Below, in pieces: positions 1 to 12,169 of a stretch of 64,000 nucleotides of DNA (its first letter is position 1; each line of letters starts with the position of its first letter). The translations under genes were made by a program, and so were the position numbers. Under the pieces are notes generated by a model. That model saw only the letters and a program-made list of their open reading frames with translations. It had not been told where the DNA came from and did no database searches. The stretch covers positions 4,077,285-4,141,284 of the forward strand of contig RSEF01000019.1 in NCBI GenBank assembly GCA_003993805.1, read 5' to 3'. This DNA comes from Himantopus leucocephalus. Taxonomy: Eukaryota; Chordata; Aves; Charadriiformes; Recurvirostridae.

Positions 1-629
1 TCTCTCTCTGCACTGGCCTGAAAGAGGCTTCACTGCACCCGCAGTGAAAGCGTACACTGAGGTCTACCGATCTTTCCGACTCATTATTATTACAGCTCAG
101 GCAATAAAAAGCCCCATTGTAGTATACAATCCCCAAATCTCAAAATCAGAATTAATGAGATACACAAAATGTGAAAAAGACCTCCAAATGTGGAATGAAG
201 CAGAGAGGTGTTAAAGGATATGCTCACGGTTATGCAGGGCTTCAACAAGAATCAGAAATTTGGTGCACATCACCCAAGTCTCACACATAGCGGAATTGCA
301 AGACTTCCCTTCCATAATACCTTCGTCTCATTTTTGTTATGGTTTTCTCCACTTCTCTCCCTCCTTTCCAACCCCAAGGGTCCATCTAAAGTACAGTTTG
401 GCCCAACATATAATTCAGATGTGGCTACTGAAGCATTGCACAGCCTTAAGTTTAAAATTTCCTTTTTTTTTTTTTTTTTTAAATTNTTAAACTGAAGTTA
501 GACAGGTCAGGCCTGGAACATTAGCTACAGGAAGATTTTTAGAGGGTTTTCTTTAAATGCTTTAATTGTAAAAATGTGTCAGTTCAAGTAGTCTTTCCAA
601 GACATACATGCAAAGTACAGTAGAAGATA
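1..629. other. Left-edge non-coding sequence, possibly 3' UTR
   Basis: No coding potential was seen. An AATAAA lies on the plus strand near 103-108, a T run at 463-480 and a single ambiguous base at 486. By mammalian gene order this flank would face the 3' end of COL26A1, so a plus-strand 3' UTR is possible, but nothing here proves it. Confidence 0.3.
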
Positions 630-695
630 CCTTTTATTTGATTAACTTCATACAGGAAAGCTTTTGAAACTTATACTTTCTTCATCAGACTAGTG
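630..695 (-). repeat. Ancient interspersed repeat relic (MER131-like 3' segment)
   Basis: The minus strand reads CTGATGAAGAAAGTA, then AAAAGCTTTCCTG, then AAATAAAAGGTATC. This order (GATGAAG, AAAGCTT, AAATAAA) is the signature of a widespread amniote repeat that I recall as MER131. The family name is from memory. Confidence 0.45.
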
Positions 696-2211
696 GATAA
701 AAGCTAAGCCAGGCAACTGATACAGCACTTCAGAAGTTTATTAAATTAACCAATTAAACTGAGGCAGTATACAATATACAGAGGCCAAGGCAAACAATAG
801 AAGGTGGAACGCACTCCTGGGGCTGAGACGATAGTGTTGTGTCAGCATTTCCATTATGAAGCTACTTCAGAGTTACTGTGGGAGGTGTGCAATAAAAAAA
901 AAAAAAAAGCTTAAACCACTGAATTCAGTCATTCTAAGGGATTCCCAAACATGCCCAGGCGGATGGAAGAACAAGACACAAACCAGTTTTTCACTAATTT
1001 TGTCACTTGAATGAGAAAGCAGGTTTGGCCTGGAGAAACAGGTTGGCACATTAGACAGGAAACAAAGAGAGGCTGGTTCTCTGGAGCTGCACAGTGCCCA
1101 GCGTAAGGGAGCCCTGTTCTTGGTTGCTTGAAAATTTGACCGTAATGAAGATGATTAATCAAGTACAGCATGTTTGCACGTTTGTGTGGGCTGAGACACA
1201 GAGCTTACTCAGTAACAGAAGGTCTTTGCAGTAAGGCTGACATCTTGTATAGCATCTTACACTCCATCACAGCATCCCTACACCGCAACGTAACACAAAT
1301 TGTAAAACAAGACAAATCTCAAATAAACCAAATCTGTTTGTATCGGCAGAGCTGAACCACAGAAGTGTACCTGACTTGAAGATTTGTCATCTCTTCAGTG
1401 CTAAAACAAGAACCAACGCAAATAGTTTTCACAATGGGAAGAAATCGAGTGTGAGCTGAACTCCCCCAAAATTTCGGGTGCTGAGCATCAGGTTCAGATC
1501 CCAGTTTTGAAGGTTGCTCCTTCTGTGTACAAACAGTGCCGATTCTTTGGGTAACAGAGATTCAGTGGTTTCACGTTACATTTTGCAGCACATAAAAACC
1601 TTTTCATGAGGTGCAAACCTTTTCACGCAGCCCCAGAACAACTCATTGATGGCGATGGGGAAAAAAAAAAAAAGGAAGGAAAAAAAAAAAGGAGAGACCA
1701 ATAATGGAAACACTGACACAACATTTACTGTAACAGCGCAATCAGCAGCAACTATAATTCTCCTTCAGAAAGTTACACCCACGATGCTTTCTTTGGCCTG
1801 TATACCTTGTATATTGCCTTGGTCTAACTGGTTAATTTAATAAGGTTCAGAAATATTTAGTTGCCTGGCTCAAAAATTTGGACACGATTTAAACCTGGGT
1901 AGCCTGGTTTGTGACCACAAGTTGTTCTTGGGATGACCTGTCCACGGTTCAGTACAGCATCCCAGCTCTGCTCTGTGCTAAGGGCAGTTCCACCGTGCTC
2001 CATTTCCTCTCTGGAAACCTCACAAATCCAGCTCAGTTCCCAGCAACACAGAGCAGCCACACAGCTCCGGATATGAAAGCAGCTCAACAAATGAAGGTTA
2101 AATTGAATTAGCTGAACCCACTTAGCGTTCCAGCTCGGCGACAGAGTTTAAGAGAGGCTGGGCAGTGCTGGGAAAGCACACGGGTGTTTTAGGAGAGACA
2201 GGATGCCATGG
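696..2211. other. Non-coding sequence with A-rich runs
   Basis: There are poly(A) runs at about 892-908, 1661-1673 and 1681-1690. The first directly follows a plus-strand AATAAA. Open frames here are short and resemble no known protein. Confidence 0.4.
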
Positions 2212-2365
2212 CGGGTAAGGACCAGCCTGGGACCCAGGAGACCCACCGCTATTCCTGCCTTTGCCAGTGACCTACCACATGACCCTGAAGACGCCACTCC
2301 ACTTCATGTGTTTTTCTTTCCCCTCTTGCCCTTTTTCTGCTTTGATTATAAAGTTTTCCAAGTGC
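2212..2365 (+). repeat. Ancient MIR-type SINE relic
   Basis: The phrase CCTGGGACCCAGGAGACCC, then ATTCCTGCCTTTGCCAGTGA and CATGACCCTGAA, follows the tRNA-derived head of amniote MIR-like SINEs (GGACTGGGA..GGAGACCTGGGTTC..CTGCCACTGA..TGTGACCTTGG). It is strongly diverged. Confidence 0.5.
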
Positions 2366-4104
2366 TTGCATCATCCTGTTTGTAAAAAATATGCATTTGC
2401 ATAACATCTCACACAGCAAGGCCCTGATCACAGCTGGGGCTTCTAGACACAAGTTATAAAGAAAAACATTAGCAAATTCAATGCGTTTAAATGCCCATTG
2501 CGGGTATTTTGTAACCAATATTTCTTCATTAAAGATTCTACTCTGTTGTTTTGCCAAACGACACAGGATAGAGGAAGGTCCTGTGCGGAAGATGCTGGCT
2601 GATACTATTCCTTGCAAGCAGAACCCAAGGGGCATCCTGAAGATGGAAAAGGGATGGACTATTCTGTAGGCTAACAGCGAAACTCTAGAAGAGCTGCATA
2701 GCTCTGACAACCTGGAAAGACAGTTTTCTATCCCAAGCTCTGGTTTCACTAGCTGTCTTCACAAGATGTTGGTGCCTTCAAACCCAAATTCATTGGTTCA
2801 GCCTCATGTGGACACAAAACTCAGTCCTAAGCTAATAAGAGACTGTGATCGAAAAAATGACTTTTGGATCATTCCTAGAGTTAACATACCCAGTATGTCT
2901 CCCTTTATACTCATCTCCAAAATGGTGAAGAGCAAATGAAGAGAAAGAAGAGAAATTAAGACAAGTAGTGACCAATCATCCACACCCCAGGTTTGCAGCT
3001 AACAACTGTCTAACCAGAAAGCTTCAAAAGAGGCATCCGAGCCAGCAATAGCATCAGCAGGAGCTGAGCTGGAGCCTCAAGTTCTGGCAGTAGCAGTGGC
3101 AGTGCCCCAAGAACAATACTTAGAAGGAGTAAGGCCAGTGGCAGCAGCCCCTCGGGCCACCCAACAGTGAGGATCCCCGTCTCTCTCACTAGGGAAAGCG
3201 AAAGACTTCTGGGTGCACCCAGAAGTCTGGCATTACAACCTGGAAGAGGGAGGAAAACCACCTGTAACCTTGATCCCCTTCCAAAGCACCACAGATCTCC
3301 TAAAAGCAGAGGCAGGAGAATGAGAGCAGCACTACGTGCTGTTTAACAGCAGGAAAGAAACAGCATCAGTGAAGATGTTGCTTTCCTACACCCATTCCCA
3401 AAGCTTGGGTTTTTGACATTTGTCTTGTGAACTTCACACGCAAACTGGGTTTGAACGAGGTGATTCCACACAGCCCAAGAAACAGCAATAGATATGCAAG
3501 TTATCATCATCTACCTTGTAATTCCGGTGGCTCTTGAAGACTCCTTCTGCAAAGCTCCCACACATACCCTGTCAGGAATCCTAATGAGGTGCCAGGACTA
3601 ATCCAAAGAGAATGAGACGGGCAAGTGCAAAGCAACTTGACTTGTTCAAAAGTTCATTAAGCCAGCGACAGACTTGGGCTTTCTTAATCTTCACCTGGTG
3701 TTCTACATCCCCACTTTTGATCCTCAGTGCATCCTGTGGCACACTGCCAGACAGCACAATTCAACTGAGAGAGTCAGAACTGACCAGCTCCCACAAGCTC
3801 AATGGAAATTCTGCCACAATTTCTGCAAAATTTGCCATTTAGGTTCTTGCCAGCCAAAGCTGTCACATTTCCTACACAAGTGTCATAGCACAACCGCTGT
3901 ATTAATAGCACTGACTCTGAGAGCTGGAGTTGTAACACGTAATGCTGTGCAACACGCAGGTACTCCAGCTGTCTGGAATAAATCCTTTCAGGCTGAACAT
4001 GCCTTCTCTACTTGCTCCAGCTGAAGCTGAATGTTCTCTTCTTGATCTCAGTACCTGGGTTTGTTTTGTTTTTTGGTTTTTTTTTTTCCTTTTTCTATTT
4101 TGAA
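2366..4104. other. Intergenic sequence with a perfect palindrome
   Basis: Apart from the 26-bp palindrome at 3203-3228 I see no gene or repeat. The 166-codon minus-strand frame over 2249-2749 lacks recognisable motifs and is probably fortuitous. Confidence 0.4.
3203..3228. repeat. Perfect 26-bp palindrome
   Basis: The half-site AGACTTCTGGGTG is followed directly by its exact reverse complement with no spacer. Bases just outside do not pair. It could form a cruciform or be the centre of a small palindromic element. No function is assigned. Confidence 0.95.
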
Positions 4105-4651
4105 ATTCTTAAAATTCTGGACAGGCTTGAGAGGTGGGCTTGTACGAGCCTCACGAAGCTCAACAAGGCCAAGTGCAAGGTCCTGCACATGGGCTGGGGC
4201 AATCCCACACACAAATATAGGTTGGGGGGAGAATGGATTGAGAGTAGCCCTGAGAAGGACTTGGGAGTGTTGGTTGATGAGAAGCTCAACATGAGACCAC
4301 AATGTGGGCTCGCAGCCCAGAAGGCCAACCATATCCTGGGCTGCATCAAAAGAAACGTGTCCAGCAGGGCGAGGGAGGCGATTCTGTCCCTCTACCCTGT
4401 TCTTGTGAGAGCCCACCTGGAATAGTGTCCAGGTCTGGAGCCCTCAACATAAGAAGGGCATGGACGTGTTGGAGCAGGTCCAGAGGAGGCCACAAAGATG
4501 ATCAGAGGANNNNNNNNNNNNNNNNNNNNNNNNNNNNNNNNNNNNNNNNNNNNNNNNNNNNNNNNNNNNNNNNNNNNNNNNNNNNNNNNNNNNNNNNNNN
4601 NNNNNNNNNCTTTAAGGTCCCTTCCAACTTAAACCATTCTATGATTCTATG
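4105..4651 (+). mobile_element. CR1 LINE 3' fragment, interrupted by an assembly gap
   Basis: The plus strand encodes the C-terminal part of the CR1 reverse transcriptase reading frame: [20 protein letters not shown], then [13 protein letters not shown] and [18 protein letters not shown]. It continues past an in-frame TAG just after RAHLE at about 4425. Typical CR1 wording (CAGAGGAGGCCACAAAGATG) precedes a 100-base gap, and the 3' end carries CATTCTATGATTCTATG. The copy is 5'-truncated and dead. Confidence 0.92.
4510..4609. other. Assembly gap of 100 N
   Basis: Exactly 100 unknown bases fall in the CR1 3' region. A round length usually means a gap of unknown size. Confidence 0.95.
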
Positions 4652-5680
4652 AAAATTAAAATGCAAGGGTTTGCCCTTTTAAAGGGGAAAAGAGGCTGGA
4701 ATGAGTAAAATAGCCTTTCCTTTTAATGATCTGCTGCACAGCCAGCTGGGACAAAGTCGGATATGATGTCAGATTCCTGGTGCTTTAACACAACAGAGCT
4801 GTTTCTCCTAAGTATTTCTCTAACTAAGCAGAACTCAAAGGTTTCCTTCTCCAGCAAACACCTGAGCAGAAATGACTCACTTACAGTGTTGGCAACTGGC
4901 ACAGATCTCTCAGCTCTAGTGCCAAGCCTACTTATGTTGTTGCAATACCAAGAGGGGAATTTTCCTTCTGAGACTTCCAAAAAGGTTTGTCCATCTATAT
5001 TTTGCATAAAAAGTAGCCTTATGCCTAGTAGTCAGGGTAAAGCATATTTGTAAAACCAGCCATACAGTAATTTTTTCAAGCTCATGAAACATTATAATGC
5101 ATCTATCTCTAATCAAATCACTTTTTATTTTTTCTGCCTGACTTCCTTCAAAAATAATGCATATATGATCATGGTGTGCATGAGCATGCATCTCTAATAA
5201 CTTTTGAATGAGTTGCTGCTTTCAGCTCAATTTGATAGAGAGACAGGAGTTTCAGAGCTGTCACATTGCTACAAGTTTCATGAAAATAGGCAACTGGATA
5301 GAAAAGAGAGTTCTAGAGACTGGAAAACTGCAGCATGAGTTCACCCAGTGTCAGGCACCAGAAAATGACATCGTAAAGGCACTGACACGTGGAATAGCCT
5401 CGATGGAAGGTTACAATCAGCTAAGAGAGAGAAAGCCACGGTACACCAAGTACTACCTGAACATTTATTTTGAAGGACGTTGTAACAAAAGTCACCAGTC
5501 AAAAAATGAATGGCCTTCAAGATACAGCACTCAAAAGAGCAGGCAAGACAGCAAAATACTTTAAGGGGATCCTATGTGCAAAAGTACTATTAATTTTAAC
5601 TAAATCCTGGGTTGGACACTCCTCTTACACCCATGTAATCATTAATTTCAGAAGAGTGACTTCTGATATACCCCACAGTA
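4652..5680. other. Intergenic sequence, nothing recognised
   Basis: Short open frames on both strands lack known motifs or splice context. Confidence 0.4.
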
Positions 5681-5796
5681 AGCCCCAGATCATACAAATC
5701 CACCCTTTATTGCCTGAGTAGTGCAGTTTAAAATCAATAGGATTACTCATAGTGGTAAAGTTAAGCACCTGTGAAAGCGTTTGCAAGATTGAGGCC
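5681..5796. repeat. Old palindromic dispersed repeat, copy A
   Basis: The ends GCCCCAGATCATACAAATC and GTTTGCAAGATTGAGGCC are imperfect inverted copies. The interior holds ATCAATAGGATTACTCATAG and AAAGTTAAGCAC. The same plan recurs at 30844, 40636 and 60656. It is an ancient element familiar from reptile and bird genomes, but I am unsure of the family name. Confidence 0.5.
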
Positions 5797-8700
5797 TAAG
5801 GCCTGGTCTAGGCACAGCTTTTGTACTTGAAGAACTGGTTCACTTAAAGGTTTGTTTTGTTTTTGGTTTTATTTTTAAAGAAAACAACAGAATAATTAAA
5901 GCCATACAACCACTTTAAAGTGGACACGTTTTTATTACTATAACGGGAACTTCCAACAGCACAGCCATTCCCAGGTCAGCTACGCTGCTCCAGCTGCCCT
6001 CACGCTGTAGGGAGTTGTGCCAATGCTGCTAAGGGCAGCCCCAACTTTTGCACCTTGAGCAGCTCAACAAGGAGATGCCAGCCCACTATGCCTAATCAAA
6101 GCTCTGCAGGTAATTCATCCACTGAAAGCACAGTATGGAACAAGCAACATGGGCAAACCCATGTTTGAAGAACATTTGGTCTGGAGTGTGTTGAAAAGTA
6201 GGATTGTTCCCCCCCGCCCCCGATAATTTTCTTACTATCCTGTGCATGTGCACCAACATGGCGGGGGGGACACGACGACAAACAAACAAAAAAACCCCAA
6301 AACAACATCCACCTAAAAAAACCTTTTAGAGCTCAGGATTTCATGTGTGCAGAATTAAGAAAGGTGGAAAAGGTCAGGATCACCTCACAAGGCAAAAGGA
6401 GTGGCCATTCTAAGGAAAACACCGCAGACTTTAGGAGATGCTAGGAGGAAGAGGGGGTGGAAGAGTGAACTAACATGCTTGGATTGCTAAGAGGTTAAAA
6501 AAATTGTCACACTTTCAAAGAAGAAGAAAAAGACAAAAGACATTAAGAGTAAACAGGAAATTTGGGAAATCTATTTCACTCAAAGTAGCAAACATCTGGA
6601 ACAAATTGTCAAGAACTTAAGACCATCAAAGCAAAGTATTAATGAGGTTAAGAGGCAGCTAGACTGGAGGAGGAGACTGAAGAATACAGTGACAAAGGAG
6701 AGAGGTGGAGCTGAGATAAACCTAGAGGCAACAGGCTCATTAGCCTAAAGGGCTTTGTTTCTCTCTCTGCCCAATACTTCCTTATCTTCTCATTGCTCCA
6801 GGGTTAAAGTGGTTGGGTTTTTTTTCCTGCTGCTTTTTAGTTTATGGAAAGGAAACAATACTGGTTTTTTTTCCTAGGAATTCCATGCTGGGAACCTGTG
6901 ACATGGTTCTTCATTGTTCAGCCTTCAGCTTTCTAAGTTTAACTCAGAAAAGTACAAAAAACCTGAATACACACTACTCCTTCCACCAGGCAGAGCTTTC
7001 TGAAGTCTGGAGTTCTCATTCCTCCCTTTCACACTTCAAATTAACAATAATTCTTGTTTTTGTTACAGAATGTTTCTTAAAGAAGAAAAACCTCATCCCT
7101 TTAATCAAAAGGATTTAGTAAACATCTCCATGGATTCAAGAGCCATTTTTTTAAAAGACTCATTTATTTTAAAGTAATTCAAACCAGGCTAAACAACACC
7201 TTTAAAGATGACAAAAAACAGTAGGCATAAATGAATAAGGAGTCTAAGAAGGAAATACTTAGCATGACTTATCCCTTAATATCCAGATCCCTCTCTAGAA
7301 GGGATAATCAGAAAGCTATGTTGGCCTTTATTCAAAAGAAGAGAACGGTCTTCCATCTCTGCCTGCACTGTTATTAACTATATTGGTTACATTCATGGTC
7401 ATTAACATCCTTTAAAAGATGATCTTGTGATTTAATTTTCCACCTCCCATTATTGAGCAATGGAATATTCATAAAACAGTAGACGGAAACAACTCAGAAG
7501 AAAAAGAAAAGAAAGCCTCCAAGTTCCCATCTCTGCCAGTTAAATTAAACTAAACCGAGGATTCAACATGAAATTGATTCAGGAGCGGCAGTATATATGC
7601 ACACACATTAAAAAGCACACTGGGGGGGATACAGAATAATAAAACATGCGCTTGCCTGTCCTCTGCTCTAATAACCACATGCAAACTTCAGCCAAGCCCG
7701 ACAGAGTGGGAGAGGTTTCAAAGATATGAAGTTCCTGTGGGTTTCGCAGTATAGGCAGCTGGGTAAAGGATGAAGATGCGCTTAAGAGCCCCACTGAAGT
7801 AAAGCACTTATTAGACAAAAGAGAATCCACACCAGCCTTCATTACTGGTCTAATAGCACAGGGCCCGCTCATGCTGTTTGCTATCAGCCCAGCACCCACA
7901 TCTGAGGAGTCAGAGCTTTATTGGGAACATCTGCTCTCATCTTTGCAAAAGGCAGCTGAAGCTCCGCTTCAAGCTCAACCACTTCTCCACTAGCTGTTCC
8001 CAAATCCCTCTCTGCACCTTTCCGGCCCAAGAGGAGCCATCAGCGCTGTCGTGGGCCACTTCACGCTGGCGGGGGCACAGGGAGGGCTGACTGGCACTGG
8101 CTCACAGAGCCCCACGCTGCCCCACAGCACTGGGGCGTTCTTTTTAACCCAAAGCAAAAGAAATATGCCTTGGTACTTGCAAGGAGCAACAAGTTAGATC
8201 AGAAGAGTTTTGAATGACTGGGTGCATTCAAGTTACCCAAATCCACCAGTGCATTTAGCTACCAACTAACACAGTGGTCATGAGAGGAGCGCTGTCTCCT
8301 TCAGGAGCCAGTTCACGCCTAGTTCCTCACCTCAGAGGTCTGAAGTGTCCTCTGGGCCATCCCTCACTAGGCTGACTATAAAGAAAGCACCAAAACCCCT
8401 ATTCCTCACTTCAGCACTTCAACCAGATGCCACAAATACCCACAGCAGTTAAACTGGCCACGGCCTTGTATTTTTCTCCCAGTTCTAACATGGAGGACCG
8501 CTGACAGAGAGCCTTCGAGGCACTCCGCTCCATTTTTCTCCACAGTTTTTACCTTGCCATTAAAACATAACTACCCGGAGCCATCTGGAAAAAAACAGGA
8601 TTAAAAGTTTTCTCTGTCGGCCAGGTACACAGAGAGGCAACCGGGCCGGGCCCTGCCGGTGAGCGCACACTGCCCAGCACCTCCGTCCCCGGGCCTTAAC

Positions 8701-9059
8701 CGACGCCAGCCCGATGTGTGCAGGCACAAAACACAGCAGATCTTTAATACTAAAAGCAGGAGATTGTTTTTTCAGAGACTGAGGGGCGCTTTAACAAGCA
8801 CACTGTGTTGTAGTGGCTGGAAAAAGGTGATAAGCTTTATATATTATATGAAAAGCCAGGGGGTTACTTTATGTAATCAGACACAGCTGACTAAACAGGG
8901 CCCTGAAAGTCATTCACAGCCAAGGTGAGACAAAACAAAACAAGAAAAGCCCCACGACCTTCCCCTCCCGCCTCCCCCAAAGAACCGGTTCCCCAGGCAC
9001 AAACCCAGGGTTGATATGAGGCCTCAAACACCCTCATTAATATGCTGCTTGGAAAAAAC
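5797..9059. other. Intergenic sequence, nothing recognised
   Basis: There is a C-rich run at about 6210-6223 and a G-rich run at about 6260-6269. The GC content rises after about 7900. No supported exon was found. Confidence 0.4.
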
Positions 9060-9490
9060 CACAGGCTTACCTTGGCGTGCCGAGGCCTCGCCTCCATGCT
9101 GGTTGTGCCGGAGCCGGGACGGGATGGGACACGGAGCAGCGCCCACGGCTGAGCCCAGCAGCCTCTCCTCCTGCCCTTCCTCTGGTGGCGGATCCTGGGG
9201 GCAGAGCAGAGCCCGTTAGCGTTAATCCCCCACACCTGTGGGGCTGGAGGAGCTCTCAGGGCCGCCCTCCCGGCCCCACACAGGTGCGGGAGGGTTCCAG
9301 GTGTCAGCCATGCCCGGGGAAGGGCCCTGATGAGCAGACCCCAGCCCACGGGGAAGGCAGAACCCTGCCGGTGTTTGCAGAGCGGGGCCATCACCTTCCA
9401 CCAGCACGGCTGTGGTGGAGGGAAAGCTCGGCTCCCCGTGCCCAGCCGCCTGCACCCGTGCCTGAGGGGCTCGGGCGCTTGCCCGCTCCA
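9060..9490. promoter_or_regulatory. CpG-rich block, candidate promoter
   Basis: I count about 29 CpG dinucleotides in about 430 bp of GC-rich sequence, far above the rest of the window. This looks like a small CpG island. On the minus strand it includes an ATG with nine codons (MEARPRHAK, 9097-9071) that end at a strong AAG|GTAAGC donor. That would suit the first exon of a minus-strand transcript. No second exon was found. Confidence 0.4.
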
Positions 9491-11834
9491 GCTAGCGTAC
9501 TTGCGTGTTTGACCCAGGAACAAAACTGAACTTCTCCATCTTTTCCAGGAAAAATAAGGCTGCACACAGTGTTTCAGTGTTACCTGTGTGCTGTTGGTTG
9601 TGCAGACTCGGGTGAACTGTAACACCAATTTAAAAAGAAATCACTAATATTTCCTTAAGGCTTTTTGCAATTCCAGACAAAATACGGATACTTGCACTGC
9701 TTGAGCACTTGATTCACACCAGTATTATTTTTCCAAGCATTAAATTCCATCACAGCCTTTACACTCTCGGTTCGGAGGGCAGAGATCCTTGCTGAAACTA
9801 GCTAATTCCTGTTCTACAAATAACTTCCTGGCTGCTATTTAAACTGCATCCTTTTTACATGTGATAGCTTAAAGGCAGTAGCTTACTAGTAAATTCGTGG
9901 AGATTTACCTTTTTCTGGGCTGTCAGAGGAAGCCCCCAACCCCACTCTCTCCGTTAATGAACTTTATACTCATCACAGCTGTGGTGGTACTTGCAGCGTC
10001 CAAAACTTAAAGGGACAAGGTAGGAGAAGTGAAGTTACCTGCCATCCTCTCCAGTTTTCTGTTAAAGCAACTTCTTTTTGAACCATGTGAGCCTGTGACA
10101 CCCTGAGCAACACCAGTTTTTGGTGTGGGTAGGTCCGTGCAGGAGGCCAAACCCCATAAAAGCAGGAATCAAAAGGCTTTCAGCAGCACCCTGCGAGTCA
10201 GCTAGAGGTGAACCAGCTTCGCCCCTTCCCCAGCACCGCGTGGGATGTGGTTTATCTGTGCGGTGCAGGTATAGGCAAACTGGCTGCTGCTTGGTGAGCA
10301 GCACTCACAGCTATCCAAATAACCACGCTTCGTCTCCAGGGCTGGCTTTTTTTAATGCTCTCCAATAATAAAAAAGAGAAGCTGTAACACCTGTAGCAAA
10401 TACCTGACCAAGTCTATCAGGACATGTGTGAGCTTGCAGGATCAGCATCAGGAATGGCGATGTAGCCCATGGCTACTGGCCAACAGAAGACATGGCTGAT
10501 CCCGACTCTCTACCTACTTGCTATGTGACTTCAGCCAAGATGGTCCTTACCTCACTTTTTTCTTTCAGTCCTCTGGCTGTTTGGATCTCCCTTCACTTGC
10601 GCACGTAAGGTCTCTTACCCTATGAAAGGGCAGCTACTGTCTTCTAGTCATTGAAACAAAAAATTCCTGCCTGGCCTAGCACCTGAGCTCTGTATTCCTG
10701 CTGAAGCAGCTGACCAAACACTGAGCTTGCTAGTATATTTTGCAAAAAAAAAAAAAAAAAAAAAAATTGTTCCTCAGGTCAAAAGACACATTAAGCAATC
10801 ATTTAAACGGAAAGGGAGAGTAACAAATGGCAACATTTCCCCAGATGAGGACTCAAGGAGGTATTGCCATGCTTGACCTTAAATACCTGAGTTAGCATTC
10901 CTAGGCCCCTGCGTTATAATCCGCTGAGCCAGGCAGATGCTTGCAGAGGCTGAACCAGAGGAGAGATGATCTTAAGTGCCCTGAAATGCCTTTTCAAGGA
11001 CCTCTCTCCCTTCAATCACTGAAGAGAAGACCTGCAGAGATAAGCCTCCTTGAATATACACTAGATTTAAGTGGCCAAAGTTAAGTCAATACACTTGAGA
11101 ATCCCCCAAGTTATCTAACTCTAACAAAAATTTCCACGTTTGCGTGTCAGAAAGGTATTATTTCAAACACTATGCCCCCATGTGCTTCAGGGATCCAAAG
11201 TCCGGCTCCTTTAACGTGAAACCCCTTTTATGCCTTCTGAAGTCGTGAGTTTGGAAAAGGGCATAATAGCATGTTGAAAGACAAGGGACGTCAGACGCTG
11301 CAGCTGTACAGAGGGTTGTGCACAGCATCGACATGCCCAGAAGTGTTCCGTTGCAAGTGGTGAACCCCAGCCATGTAATCAGAGCTGTGGGAGTTGGAGT
11401 CTTTTCTGGTGCAAGCCGTGGACTTGCCTTTAGGAATCCAAGTGGATTTGCTCTCGTGTATAAACCGGCTTTGCTGACATTGGTTTTCCCCCATTTGTAG
11501 TGGGAAATCCATTCTCATTGGGTATAAGCGTTATCATAGAATGACTTGGAATGACTTAGAATATGGCTGTCTGTGGTTCATGGGTAACATCTTGCTGATG
11601 GCCACCTGAATTTAAGCAGACCGATGGGGAAATGAAGCAAGGCTCACAGGTGAGAAACTTTTTCTGTATAGTTGTCTACAGGCACGTTAAAGACCAGTGA
11701 CCTAGAGTACAGTTAAAAAACACGTCCAACATGAATTATGACTGCTAAAGTCAGAAGGCATTTCAAGCATGACAAGGGAGAAGGAAGAGGAGGAGGAGAA
11801 GACTATCTTAGGATCAGATACTGTTCAACATTAA
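9491..11834. other. Intergenic sequence with possible SINE relic
   Basis: A MIR-like phrase (CTACTTGCTATGTGACTTCA) lies around 10505-10540, too decayed to be sure of. A poly(A) run of about 23 bases starts at 10744. Otherwise nothing was recognised. Confidence 0.35.
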
Positions 11835-12130
11835 CAATCTGGAGAGCAAAACAGAACACACAAAATTTGTGGGTGATGGAGAGTAAGCTAAGGCAACTTA
11901 TGTGGAGTTTGGAGGACAGGGATAGAATTCAGAACAGCCTTGAATGGAAGGGGAGATAGAAAATCAATGAGAAGGAATTAAAGATCAGTGCAGATCATTA
12001 CATGTTAGGAGAAAGGCACCAGTAAAATTCGGAGAGTAAATGGTTAGGCTGTAGTTCCTCAGGAAAGGATCTGAGGTTCAAAGTGCAGCACAGGTTGATC
12101 ATATGTCAGCCCAGTAAAAGGCAAGTGACA
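11835..12130 (+). mobile_element. Old CR1 LINE fragment, sense orientation
   Basis: The translated frame contains SKLRQLMWSLEDRDRIQNSL, which matches the CR1 reverse transcriptase region written roughly as TKLGG..LEDR..IQ.DL. The following AAAATCAATGAGAAGG fits the next part. It is diverged and broken by stops. Confidence 0.5.
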
Positions 12131-12169
12131 TTGGGGCTGTATTAATAACGGTGCCATATGTAACATCAC

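Noticed and set aside
1470..1505. GGTTCAGATCCCA resembling a tRNA T-loop.
   Set aside because: No matching acceptor stem, D arm or anticodon arm could be built around it.
2249..2749. A 166-codon minus-strand open frame.
   Set aside because: No family motif, and it overlaps an ancient SINE relic in part. Probably fortuitous.
4012..4425. A 137-codon plus-strand open frame with a reverse-transcriptase-like sequence.
   Set aside because: It is the CR1 LINE fragment, 5'-truncated and stopped by a TAG, not a host gene.
8891..9628. A 245-codon minus-strand open frame, the longest in the window.
   Set aside because: It lies in GC-rich DNA where stops are rare, is compositionally odd and matches no known domain. 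Only the small ATG-to-donor part at 9097-9071 seemed worth reporting.
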